Assembly: GCA_964426915.1 (NCBI GenBank) | Contig: CAYRTD010000127.1 | Coordinates: 1 to 11,505, forward strand | Direction of reading: 5' to 3' | DNA from: CAYRTD01 sp964426915 | GTDB lineage: Bacteria > Bacteroidota > Bacteroidia > Bacteroidales > GCA-2748055 | Length of the DNA: 11,505 nucleotides | Shown here: one piece after another, positions 1 to 7,605 of the stretch | How the letters are laid out: each line of letters begins with the position of its first letter | Numbering within the stretch: position 1 is the first letter of the stretch | The notes under the pieces: generated by a model | The model's input: only the letters and a program-made list of their open reading frames with translations | What the model was told of the DNA's origin: nothing | The model's database searches: none | Translations under genes and position numbers: made by a program

Positions 1-1
1 T

Positions 2-3000
2 TTTATCAAATTATTACTCAAATTTAAGATCTTTTTTTTTCTGATAATAATTTTAAGTATTGCGGATCGGAGGAATGTTTTTTCTGCTACTGAACCTGAT
101 TCCAGGTGCATTATTGTGCAATTTCCCTTACCTTCAGGTATAATAAAGAGTGAGATACATGATCTGAAATTTGATCGGAATGCTTTCCTGTATCTTAGTA
201 CATATAAGTATCTGTGGATCTATGATGGTATTTCCTGGGATAATATTTATATAGAAAATACCACTGAAATTGCAGTTTCAGATTCAGGAGATGTATATCT
301 GGCTGCCGGAAGTGATCTCTATGTTCTGCAGGTGAATTCCCGGAACAATTTCATGTTGGGTGAAGTTTTAAATAATCAAAAGAGGGAGGATGCAATCCGT
401 GATCTGTTTTTTTTTCATGATAAACTGATCCTGATTTATAATGACAGAATATCCTTTCTTGGCAGTGATAATAGTGAAAAGGTAATTAGCTCATTGAATA
501 AAGCTACGGATATTTATCAGACTGATGATAATATCTTTCTGAGGGATGAAAATAAGCTAAAAAGAATTACCTCCTTATTTGAGGTTCTCGATGTTCCCGG
601 GATAGATCCTGAGCTTTCAGGTATAACAGATCATCCTGCGGGCTATTTGATTTTTCATAAAAATTCCCCTTACCTTTCCGTTTATTCAAGGGATTTTCGT
701 TATCTGTATGATTTTAACATTCCGGATCAGGATATTAAGGCTGTGGAAATTGCCGGTCCCAATACCCTTCTCCTTTTGTCTGATGATAACAAAATTCTGG
801 TTACCAACAACAGGGGAGATAGTGTTGAAACGATCCTTAATAAGAATATTCAGGAAGATGAGAGAACCCGGATGCTGATATCGCCCAATAATCGCATTTG
901 GCAGTATAATGAGAATACGATCTATATAATACATTATTTTTCACGCATACGGACAATTGAAATACCCGGTGGCATGCCTGTTTTTGATATTTCGGTCTAT
1001 CATGAAGAAGTTTTGCTTGCTACAGGAGAAGGAGTGCGTTCTCTTCGGACCGGTGAGTTGCTTAACATTCCTGGAAAGACCTATAGTATAAATTCTTTTA
1101 ATGACTTGTTATTTTTGAGGAATGAAGAAGGAATCCTTGTTTATAGTAAAGAAAAAAAACAAATAAAGAAGCTGTTTTCTCAGGGAGAAATCAGATCCGA
1201 TGGATTCAAAGAAAATCTTTTATACAGTAAATCAGATTCGGTTTTTCTTCTGGAACATTACAGTTTTTCACAAAACACTTTCAGCAGAGCATTTAATATG
1301 AAGCTAAATGAAAAATATTCATTTAGCTATCCTTATCTGTATCATTATTCAAGAGATATAGTAGAGCTTACCGATCTGGAAAATGATAAGAGAATTTTTT
1401 TTTCATTTCCACCGGGATTCAAAACCGATCCCTTACCGGATATGATCTCTCACAGAAAAAATTTGTATTTATACAACTCAAAGAATATTTATATGCTGGG
1501 GGATACAGATTCAGTTTTCTCAAGACTACAGATTCCCATCCCGGAACATATAATAATGGAAAGTATTACACCCATAGATGAATTTAACCTTTTGGGAAAA
1601 ATACGGTCTTCAAATATACCGGGCGGTTTTTTTATAATCAATTTAAAAACTGATTCAATTGAATACTTCACTATATCGTCCTTTCCTGCATATTATTCGG
1701 AATACTATGTTGAAGATCTCAATGAGCAGGAATTTATCCTGGGTACTGCTGGTGAACTGTACAAGGTGAAAAAGACTTTCCACGACAGTTCTTCTGTATT
1801 TTTTCCAGTGATCCATAAGATCATAGCCGGCAAGGACACTATACTTGAAGGAATGCCTTACAAATTTTCAGAGACGAATATCAGGGGAAAACTAAACTCT
1901 ATAAGCCATTTTGCAGGCCGTTTAATTATAGGGCTGAATAGTACAGATTTTTCTGATTCCCACATAATATACCAGTATAACTTTAGTGGAAGCCCGGGGT
2001 GGAGCGGTTGGAAAGAAGGAAAGGAAATATGGATTGATGGTCTAAATCCGGGTGATCATTCACTTGCAATCAGAATAATGAATTCCAGGGGTATAATTTC
2101 TGAGGAAGTAACGATCCGTTTCAGGGTATTACAAGCGTTTTATCTTTCTTCCCACGCCATGATTATGTATGCAATAATCGTTTTGGTAGTTTTATTTATT
2201 GCATATAAACGGATTGTTCTTATAGGTCACAGAATAAAGGAGCCGGAAAGGGAAGCTGTTCATGTAGAGGCGTTTCACCGGGAGGAACCTGAGGGATACA
2301 AAAACAATAATTCAGATTCCAAAACGGAATTTGCCAAACGGAAAGCCAAATGGGATAAATACCAGATGGTTACAGTGTTGTTTAGTGATATACAGGGTTT
2401 TACCAAAATTGCCGAACAGATGAATCCTGAAAAATTAATAGATGAGCTTGACAGATTCTTTTTTCATTTTGATTCGGTTGTAGAAAAATACGATATAGAG
2501 AAAATAAAAACCATTGGTGATGCCTATATGGCTGCCGGAGGTATCCCCAGAAAGAACCGGTCGAACCCGGTCGAGGTTGTTCTGGCGGCTCTTGAGATGC
2601 AACAATATATGGTGCATTTGCAGAAAACAAAAGTGGATTTCTGGGATTTAAGGATCGGGATTCATACCGGTCCGGTTATTGCCGGGGTTGTGGGACATAA
2701 AAAGCGGTCCTATGATATTTGGGGCGATACAGTTAATACGGCCAGTCGTATGGAATCTTCCGGTGAAGCAGGGAGGGTGAATATTTCCGGCGAGACCTAT
2801 CAGTTTGTAAGGGATTACTTTATGTGCGAATACAGGGGAAAGCTTCCCGTAAAGTACAAAGGGAATCTGGATATGTATTTTGTTACCGGTCTGAGACCTG
2901 AGTTATCGGTTAATCTTGCCGGCTTACCCAACAGGAAGTTTTTTCTGAAGCTTCAGTTATTAAGGCTTAATGATCTTGAGGAGTATGTTTTTGAAAGACT

Positions 3001-3535
3001 GGAAGAAGAAAGCCCTACAACTTTACATTTCCACACTCCTGATTATGCCAGACAATTATATACTTTTTCCGAATTACTGGCAAAGGCTGAAAATCTTGAT
3101 GTTGAAGAAACACTTATGGTAAGAACTGCCACCTTAATTCTTCCCCTGGGTTATCTCACCAGTTATACCACACCCGAACTGGAGTCTTCCCTTCTTTGTC
3201 AACAGATCTTATCTCAGTTTCATTATTCCGAAAAGCAGATCCAAAATATCAGCAATCTGATCCTTTCTTCCAAATATCCGCCAGAACCTCACAACCTTCT
3301 TGAAAAAGTTATGGTAGATATCCGTTTTGAATACCTGGGAAGAGTGGATTACATAAAAATGCAGAAATTGCTCTTTCTTGAAAATAATGAGTATCATGAA
3401 AACATGGAATATATAAAATGGAAAGAACAGCAGATCGAACTGTTGCAGAGTTTTAATTATTATACGCCAGGTGCCGGAAGACTTAGTGAGATTTCTTTCG
3501 ACAGACAAATTGAACGGATCATGAAAGATGAGTAA
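2..3535 (+). CDS. Membrane adenylate cyclase: propeller/Y_Y_Y sensor, class III cyclase, degenerate HD domain (5' partial)
   Basis: Predicted to make cAMP from ATP in the cytoplasm in response to a periplasmic signal. The frame is open from base 2 with no ATG. Its first codons read as a signal peptide (FIKLLLKFK, then IFFFLIIILSIA, possible cleavage near VFSA), so the start lies just outside the window and the GTG at 116 is not the start. Numbering from that GTG: residues 1-560 look like a beta-propeller of the two-component-regulator type (opening repeat ends LWIYDGISW); 566-672 a Y_Y_Y-like domain; 679-697 the only membrane helix; 749-925 the cyclase. Metal aspartates D758 (FSDIQGF) and D802 (KTIGDAYM) are present, as are N874 and R878 of the catalytic NTASR. 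K798 and D867 (YDIWG) are the ATP-selecting pair; guanylate cyclases have Glu and Cys. Residues 965-1130 resemble an HD domain without its ligands. Sensing role is inferred; cyclase assignment is firm. Confidence 0.9.
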   Translation, partial: FIKLLLKFKIFFFLIIILSIADRRNVFSATEPDSRCIIVQFPLPSGIIKSEIHDLKFDRNAFLYLSTYKYLWIYDGISWDNIYIENTTEIAVSDSGDVYLAAGSDLYVLQVNSRNNFMLGEVLNNQKREDAIRDLFFFHDKLILIYNDRISFLGSDNSEKVISSLNKATDIYQTDDNIFLRDENKLKRITSLFEVLDVPGIDPELSGITDHPAGYLIFHKNSPYLSVYSRDFRYLYDFNIPDQDIKAVEIAGPNTLLLLSDDNKILVTNNRGDSVETILNKNIQEDERTRMLISPNNRIWQYNENTIYIIHYFSRIRTIEIPGGMPVFDISVYHEEVLLATGEGVRSLRTGELLNIPGKTYSINSFNDLLFLRNEEGILVYSKEKKQIKKLFSQGEIRSDGFKENLLYSKSDSVFLLEHYSFSQNTFSRAFNMKLNEKYSFSYPYLYHYSRDIVELTDLENDKRIFFSFPPGFKTDPLPDMISHRKNLYLYNSKNIYMLGDTDSVFSRLQIPIPEHIIMESITPIDEFNLLGKIRSSNIPGGFFIINLKTDSIEYFTISSFPAYYSEYYVEDLNEQEFILGTAGELYKVKKTFHDSSSVFFPVIHKIIAGKDTILEGMPYKFSETNIRGKLNSISHFAGRLIIGLNSTDFSDSHIIYQYNFSGSPGWSGWKEGKEIWIDGLNPGDHSLAIRIMNSRGIISEEVTIRFRVLQAFYLSSHAMIMYAIIVLVVLFIAYKRIVLIGHRIKEPEREAVHVEAFHREEPEGYKNNNSDSKTEFAKRKAKWDKYQMVTVLFSDIQGFTKIAEQMNPEKLIDELDRFFFHFDSVVEKYDIEKIKTIGDAYMAAGGIPRKNRSNPVEVVLAALEMQQYMVHLQKTKVDFWDLRIGIHTGPVIAGVVGHKKRSYDIWGDTVNTASRMESSGEAGRVNISGETYQFVRDYFMCEYRGKLPVKYKGNLDMYFVTGLRPELSVNLAGLPNRKFFLKLQLLRLNDLEEYVFERLEEESPTTLHFHTPDYARQLYTFSELLAKAENLDVEETLMVRTATLILPLGYLTSYTTPELESSLLCQQILSQFHYSEKQIQNISNLILSSKYPPEPHNLLEKVMVDIRFEYLGRVDYIKMQKLLFLENNEYHENMEYIKWKEQQIELLQSFNYYTPGAGRLSEISFDRQIERIMKDE

Positions 3536-3567
3536 AAAAACAGTATTTGTAAAACATCTTTTTCAGC

Positions 3568-3599
3568 ATTGTAGCTAAGGCCCGGTTTTGCTATTTTTG
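3568..3599 (+). promoter_or_regulatory. Bacteroidota-type promoter of ilvE
   Basis: TATTTTTG at 3592-3599 matches the TAnnTTTG -7 element of Bacteroidota. A TTG at 3569-3571 stands 20 bases upstream, the expected position of the -33 element. Transcription would start near 3606 and give a leader of about 23 bases before the ATG at 3629. No Shine-Dalgarno sequence is seen there, which is normal for the phylum. It implies that ilvE is transcribed separately from the cyclase gene. Confidence 0.6.
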
Positions 3600-3628
3600 A
3601 GGACAAATACAAACAAAAAATTACAGAT

Positions 3629-4645
3629 ATGTTACTTGACTGGAAAAACCTTGGTTTTGGATACCGCAAAACTGATTATAATGTCAGAGCTTATTACCGG
3701 GACGGAAAATGGGGAGAACTTGAAGTTTCTTCTTCAGAGTCTGTAAATATTCATATATCAGCCACCTGTCTGCATTATGGGCAGGAATCCTTTGAAGGAA
3801 TGAAAGCCTACATGGGCAAAGACGGTAAGATCAGGATTTTCCGGTGGAGAGACAATGCTGCACGGATGAAATCCTCTGCCCGTGGGATCAAACTTGCTGA
3901 GGTTCCTGAGGATCTTTTTCACGATGCTGTAATTAAAGCGATAAATTTAAACCGCAAATACGTTCCTCCATATGGCACAGGTGCTGCATTGTATATCAGG
4001 CCTCTTTTGCTTGGAACCGGAGCAGAGATCGGGGTAAAACCCGCGAATGAATATATGTTCATGGTATTTGTAATGCCGGTGGGCCCCTATTTTAAGGAAG
4101 GTTTTAAACCGGTAAACATAATGCTGTGCAGGGGTTTCGACAGAGCGGCTCCGCTTGGTACCGGCAATATTAAAGTTGGAGGCAATTATGCCGCCAGCAT
4201 GCTCTCCGTTGAGAAGGCTCAAGAGAACGGTTATGCTACGGCTTTATATCTGGACGCGAAAGAAAAAAAATACATAGATGAGTGTGGCCCTGCAAATTTC
4301 TTCGGTATAAAAGGCAATACATATGTAACTCCCGACTCAAGCTCTATCCTTCCTTCCATCACAAATAAATCATTGATGACACTTGCAGAAGATATGGGGA
4401 TGGAGGTTGAAAGAAGAAAAGTGCCCGTGGAAGAGCTCGATGAGTTTGATGAAGCAGGAGCGTGCGGAACCGCTGCCGTTATCAGCCCGATTGGAAAGGT
4501 GGCCGATCCCGACAATGATAAGGTTTATATTATCAGTAAGGATGGAAAGCCAGGACCCATATCAACCGGTTTATATGAGAAGCTCATTGGGATACAATAC
4601 GGAGATCTGGAGGATAAATTTAACTGGGTGGAAATAGTAGAATAG
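3629..4645 (+). CDS. ilvE: Branched-chain amino acid aminotransferase
   Basis: Pyridoxal-phosphate enzyme that interconverts leucine, isoleucine and valine with their 2-oxo acids, using glutamate/2-oxoglutarate, in the cytoplasm. It is the last step of branched-chain synthesis and the first of breakdown. The 338-residue protein opens MLLDWKNLGFGYRKTDYNVR, typical of the type II (BCAT2-like) subgroup of fold-type IV enzymes. K182 in GNIKVGGNYAAS is the expected Schiff-base lysine. E218 in DECGPANFF is the expected ligand of the cofactor ring nitrogen, and LPSITNKS (241-248) and CGTAAVISP (279-287) are the usual cofactor and active-site loops. Length is near the family norm and all key residues are present. 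It stands alone, with its own promoter upstream and a repeat one base after the stop, so it is probably monocistronic. No ilv or leu biosynthesis neighbours are in the window. Confidence 0.96.
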   Translation: MLLDWKNLGFGYRKTDYNVRAYYRDGKWGELEVSSSESVNIHISATCLHYGQESFEGMKAYMGKDGKIRIFRWRDNAARMKSSARGIKLAEVPEDLFHDAVIKAINLNRKYVPPYGTGAALYIRPLLLGTGAEIGVKPANEYMFMVFVMPVGPYFKEGFKPVNIMLCRGFDRAAPLGTGNIKVGGNYAASMLSVEKAQENGYATALYLDAKEKKYIDECGPANFFGIKGNTYVTPDSSSILPSITNKSLMTLAEDMGMEVERRKVPVEELDEFDEAGACGTAAVISPIGKVADPDNDKVYIISKDGKPGPISTGLYEKLIGIQYGDLEDKFNWVEIVE

Positions 4646-4646
4646 A

Positions 4647-4825
4647 AGTGTCTGTCCAGAATGTCCCGGAGGGTATCTAAAAAGTAATAATCATTTTAAA
4701 AGAACTTACAAACAGAGGAATGCTTTCAATTTGTAAGTAACCTAAACTTAAAAAATACTTTTTGGACAGCCTCGATAGCCGAGGGATCTCATAATTTTAG
4801 CGGTATTTCCCTGAGTACCGGGACA
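4647..4825. repeat. Degenerate copy (D) of the palindromic repeat family
   Basis: The stretch starts one base after the ilvE stop with AGTGTCTGTCCAGAATGTC, a one-mismatch copy of the left end seen three times at 10219-10642. Bases 4781-4810 again match 10711-10740 (GAGGGATCTCAT, then TTTAGCGGTATT or TTAAGCGGTATT). No right end is recognisable. Nested inverted repeats fill it: TGTCCCGG 4662-4669 with CCGGGACA 4818-4825; CTGTCCA 4652-4658 with TGGACAG 4763-4769; AAAAAGTA 4679-4686 with TACTTTTT 4756-4763; ACTTACAAA 4704-4712 with TTTGTAAGT 4730-4738; and CCTCG 4770-4774 with CGAGG 4780-4784. It has no coding potential. It may fold in the ilvE 3' RNA, but there is no clean T-tract terminator. 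Confidence 0.7.
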
Positions 4826-4916
4826 GGATGTGAGTTCATCTTCAAAAATACTCCGGTTCTTTAATATTTTCCTTCCATCTGAAAATTATTATCTTTTTAT
4901 TCATTCCAATTATTAC

Positions 4917-4924
4917 TAACTTTG
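4917..4924 (+). promoter_or_regulatory. -7 element of the ftsX operon promoter
   Basis: TAACTTTG matches TAnnTTTG exactly and lies 20 bases before the ftsX ATG. About 20 bases further upstream is only a T run (TTTTT at 4894-4898), so the -33 element is weak. Transcription would start near 4931, making a leader of about 14 bases. This is the only convincing promoter seen for the tightly packed ftsX to truB genes. Confidence 0.5.
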
Positions 4925-4944
4925 CGGCTTGATATTCTGTAGCT

Positions 4945-5826
4945 ATGGCAGCAAAGGAAAATATTTCGGCACAACGCAGGTTCAGAAGTTCCTTTTTTAC
5001 CTCGGTACTTAGCATTGCTCTTGTGTTATTTTTACTTGGGATCGTGGGCTTCCTTGTGTTGAATGCCAACAGCATACGCAAATTCGTAATGGAGAATATT
5101 GCGGTAAATATCGAATTGAAAGAGGGGGTCAGAGATGCAGATATTCAACAGTTCCGTAAAATTATTGATGCGAAGGAATATACCAGCAGTACGGTTTTTG
5201 TGTCGAGGGAAGAGGCTGCGGTAGAAACTCAAAGAGCATTAGGTGAGGACTTTATCGAGTTTCTTGGTTATAATCCGCTGCCTGCAACCATTAAATTAAA
5301 ATTGAAAGCTCCATATGCCAAACCCGACAGTATTTATTATATCGAGGAAGAATTATCGAAATATGAGCAGGTAAGTGATATTTATTATAAAAAAACACTT
5401 ATCCACGAAATTAATGATAACGTAAAAAAGATCAGCCTGGTTATTATTGTTTTCTCAGCATTACTTTTACTTGTTGCTCTTGCTTTAATAAATAACACCA
5501 TCAGGTTGCGGGTATATGCCAAAAGATTTATTATACACACCATGCAGATCGTAGGTGCTTCAAGAGCATTTACAAGAAAGCCTTTTTTATGGACGGGGGT
5601 TGCACACGGGGCCTTAGCTTCATTAATTGCCATAGCCCTGTTATTAGGCGTTTTATATATTGCACAGAAACAGATAAGTGAAATAATTTACCTTATGGAT
5701 ATTAAGATCCTGGGATTTCTGTTTCTGGGAGTAATTTTTTTAGGGATATTTATCAGTCTGATCTCTACATTTTTCGCTGTGAATAAGTATTTAAACTTAA
5801 CTAAAGACGAATTATATTACCGGTAA
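4945..5826 (+). CDS. ftsX: Cell division permease-like protein FtsX
   Basis: Inner-membrane half of the FtsEX complex. FtsX has the ABC permease fold but is thought to pass a conformational signal to periplasmic wall hydrolases instead of moving a substrate, powered by the ATPase FtsE. The 293-residue protein has the expected topology: a basic cytoplasmic start, TM1 near 20-40, a periplasmic domain 41-161 containing the family motif NPLPATIKL (110-118), then TM2 near 162-183, TM3 214-240 and TM4 255-279. The cytoplasmic loop after TM2 has the conserved MQIVGASR (200-207). Length fits the family. No ftsE gene lies beside it, unlike in Proteobacteria; solitary ftsX is usual in Bacteroidota. It is first in a run of four genes, with 2 bases to the next start. 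Confidence 0.93.
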   Translation: MAAKENISAQRRFRSSFFTSVLSIALVLFLLGIVGFLVLNANSIRKFVMENIAVNIELKEGVRDADIQQFRKIIDAKEYTSSTVFVSREEAAVETQRALGEDFIEFLGYNPLPATIKLKLKAPYAKPDSIYYIEEELSKYEQVSDIYYKKTLIHEINDNVKKISLVIIVFSALLLLVALALINNTIRLRVYAKRFIIHTMQIVGASRAFTRKPFLWTGVAHGALASLIAIALLLGVLYIAQKQISEIIYLMDIKILGFLFLGVIFLGIFISLISTFFAVNKYLNLTKDELYYR

Positions 5827-5828
5827 TT

Positions 5829-6086
5829 ATGAATAAATCCAATTTGAAAAAGACTTCAGGTTTCCCGCTTGCAAAGGAAAATTATATCCTTCTGAGTATT
5901 GGTTTCGGGATCATAGTATTAGGGTTTCTTCTTATGATAGGGGGGGGGTCTGACGATCCGAATGTATTCAAGGAAGAAGAATTATTCAGCTTCCGAAGAA
6001 CTACACTTGCACCAATGTTGGTGCTGTTTGGTTTTATATTTGAGATCTGGGCAATAATGAAGAAGCCAAAAGAAAGTACAGAATAA
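5829..6086 (+). CDS. DUF3098 family small membrane protein
   Basis: An 85-residue inner-membrane protein of unknown function. Two membrane helices are visible, about 19-37 and 60-77, joined by a short charged loop: GGGSDDPNVF, then FSFRRTTLAP. That glycine-rich turn and the RR-T-LAP motif before the second helix are the family signature as I recall it. The family is mostly found in Bacteroidota, usually between ftsX and uppP, as here (2-base gap before, 4 after). That conserved position suggests a role in division or cell-wall synthesis, but this is inference from context only. The three glycines G38-G40 are encoded by an unbroken run of nine G bases, odd in a low-GC genome and prone to frameshift. 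The start ATG has no competitor. Confidence 0.88.
   Translation: MNKSNLKKTSGFPLAKENYILLSIGFGIIVLGFLLMIGGGSDDPNVFKEEELFSFRRTTLAPMLVLFGFIFEIWAIMKKPKESTE
5940..5948 (+). repeat. Nine-G homopolymer inside the DUF3098 gene
   Basis: Nine consecutive G bases encode G38-G40 as GGG GGG GGG at the end of the first membrane helix. Tracts of this length are typical slippage sites. A gain or loss of one base would shift frame after the first helix, remove the second, and could reduce translation of uppP 4 bases downstream. Here the frame is intact. Confidence 0.9.
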
Positions 6087-6090
6087 TAGC

Positions 6091-6876
6091 ATGAGCATTA
6101 TTGAAGCGATAATCCTTGGCATTGTCCAGGGATTAACCGAATTTCTCCCTGTAAGCAGCAGCGGTCATCTGGAGATTGGAAAGGTGTTGTTCGGAGCCGA
6201 CGTGGAAACGAGCCTTGCTTTTACTGTTGTAGTGCATGGTGCTACGGTACTCAGTACGATTGTGATATTGTATCAGGAAATCCTGAAGATCCTTAGGGGG
6301 AGTTTGAGTTTTGAAATGAATGAATCGGGGCGTTATGTATTAAAAATACTTTTGTCTATGGTCCCGGTTCTAATTGCAGGATTGTTCTTTGAAGAGAAAA
6401 TCGAATCCTTCTTTTCGGGTAATCTGAAATTCGTGGGAACCATGTTATTAATAACTTCTTTTCTGCTTTTTCTGACAAGCACGGTGAAGAAGGAGGGAAA
6501 AAAGAGAATTCCTTTTGTAGACGCTTTTATTATCGGGATTGCCCAGGCCCTGGCAGTTTTGCCCGGGATCTCCCGGTCGGGTTCTACGATTGCTACAGGG
6601 GTTATTCTGGGAAATAAGAGAGAAGATGTTGCGAAGTTTTCGTTTCTTATGGTCCTTATACCCATTATTGGGGCTAATCTTTTAACTATCATGGATAATA
6701 AAGAGAGTATTCAGGCATCGGGCAATGCTTCTATCATGATCGCCGGTTTTTTTGCTGCCTTTATTTCCGGAATGATAGCCTGTAAATGGATGATCAACAT
6801 AGTTAAAAAGGGAAAATTAGTCTATTTTGCCATTTACTGTTTACTGGTGGGAATGATAGCAATAATTTTTGGTTGA
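6091..6876 (+). CDS. uppP: Undecaprenyl-diphosphatase (UppP/BacA)
   Basis: Integral membrane phosphatase that converts undecaprenyl diphosphate to undecaprenyl phosphate, recycling the lipid carrier for peptidoglycan and other surface polymers. Overexpression of this family gives bacitracin resistance. The 261-residue protein carries both signature motifs: the glutamate-rich motif QGLTE (13-17, with E17), followed by FLPVSSSGH (18-26, H26), and PGISRSGST (158-166, with R162). About eight hydrophobic stretches cover the rest, as expected. Length is close to the usual 260-275. It starts 4 bases after the DUF3098 stop and its stop lies 1 base before the truB ATG, so it is surely cotranscribed and perhaps translationally coupled. 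Nothing essential is missing. Confidence 0.97.
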   Translation: MSIIEAIILGIVQGLTEFLPVSSSGHLEIGKVLFGADVETSLAFTVVVHGATVLSTIVILYQEILKILRGSLSFEMNESGRYVLKILLSMVPVLIAGLFFEEKIESFFSGNLKFVGTMLLITSFLLFLTSTVKKEGKKRIPFVDAFIIGIAQALAVLPGISRSGSTIATGVILGNKREDVAKFSFLMVLIPIIGANLLTIMDNKESIQASGNASIMIAGFFAAFISGMIACKWMINIVKKGKLVYFAIYCLLVGMIAIIFG

Positions 6877-6877
6877 C

Positions 6878-7585
6878 ATGATAGCTGAATACGGAAATAC
6901 CGATTATCCCGAAACCGGGGAACTTATCCTGATCGACAAAGATCCTGACTGGACATCTTTTAATGTTGTCAAAAAGGTGAAGGTTGTTCTTTCAAATAAA
7001 TACGGTCTGAAGAAACTGAAAGTAGGGCATGCCGGAACTCTGGATCCTTTAGCTACCGGACTGGTGATAATTTGTACGGGAAAGCAGACGAAAAAGATAG
7101 ATCAGTACCAGGCGAAAGAAAAAGAGTATATTGCTACAGTCAGGCTGGGGGCTACAACTCCTTCATTCGATCTGGAAACAGAAATAGATCATGAGTTTCC
7201 TTTTGAGCAGATTGAAGAAGAGGAAGTCAGGGATGCGCTGAAAAATTTTGAAGGAGTCCGGGATCAGGTGCCTCCGGTATTTTCAGCTAAATCTGTTAAT
7301 GGGAAAAGAGCCTATACTTATGCCAGAAAAGGCAGGGAAATTGAACTCAAGCCCAATAAAGTCGAGTTTTTTTCTCTTGATCTGATCCATTTCGAACTCC
7401 CGTTTGTTAAAGTTAAGATAGTTTGCAGCAAGGGCACCTATGTCAGGGCTTTTGCAAGAGATCTGGGACTTATTCTTAGAAGTGGTGCCCACCTTACAGG
7501 ACTGAGAAGAACAAGGATTGGGAGCTATAAGGTGGAAGATGCCATGACAATTACATCATTTGAAGAAAAAATAAAAAGTTTATAA
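6878..7585 (+). CDS. truB: tRNA pseudouridine(55) synthase
   Basis: Makes pseudouridine 55 in the T-psi-C loop of almost all tRNAs and also acts as a tRNA chaperone. The catalytic aspartate is D56 in GHAGTLDPLATG (50-61). Also present are the KEYIATVRLGATT segment (82-94, with the conserved active-site tyrosine Y83) and CSKGTYVRAFARDLG (183-197). The ATG at 6878 is preferred over the in-frame TTG at 6869, because the TTG would overlap the end of uppP while the ATG follows its stop after one base. This gives 235 residues, short of the roughly 310 of E. coli TruB: the C-terminal PUA-like extension is missing, which is common in Bacteroidota. It is the last gene of the ftsX run. Confidence 0.95.
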   Translation: MIAEYGNTDYPETGELILIDKDPDWTSFNVVKKVKVVLSNKYGLKKLKVGHAGTLDPLATGLVIICTGKQTKKIDQYQAKEKEYIATVRLGATTPSFDLETEIDHEFPFEQIEEEEVRDALKNFEGVRDQVPPVFSAKSVNGKRAYTYARKGREIELKPNKVEFFSLDLIHFELPFVKVKIVCSKGTYVRAFARDLGLILRSGAHLTGLRRTRIGSYKVEDAMTITSFEEKIKSL

Positions 7586-7605
7586 CAAAACACAAATTTT
7601 TACGT

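Noticed and set aside
75..143. Short frame starting with ATG at 75, preceded by GGAGG
   Set aside because: It encodes only 22 residues and overlaps the signal-peptide frame of the cyclase gene. Bacteroidota seldom rely on Shine-Dalgarno sequences.
3524..3561. AAAGATG and CATCTTT after the cyclase gene as a terminator
   Set aside because: The 7-base stem is AT-rich with a 24-base loop, too weak for a convincing intrinsic terminator even though a T run follows.
4383..4637. 84-codon open frame on the plus strand inside ilvE
   Set aside because: It is an out-of-frame shadow of the aminotransferase C-terminus, whose own frame carries all family motifs.
6333..6692. 119-codon open frame on the minus strand inside uppP
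   Set aside because: It lies fully opposite a conserved enzyme and has no family features.
6869..6877. TTG at 6869 as the truB start
   Set aside because: It would overlap the end of uppP, while an ATG at 6878 follows the uppP stop directly and keeps all of the conserved protein.
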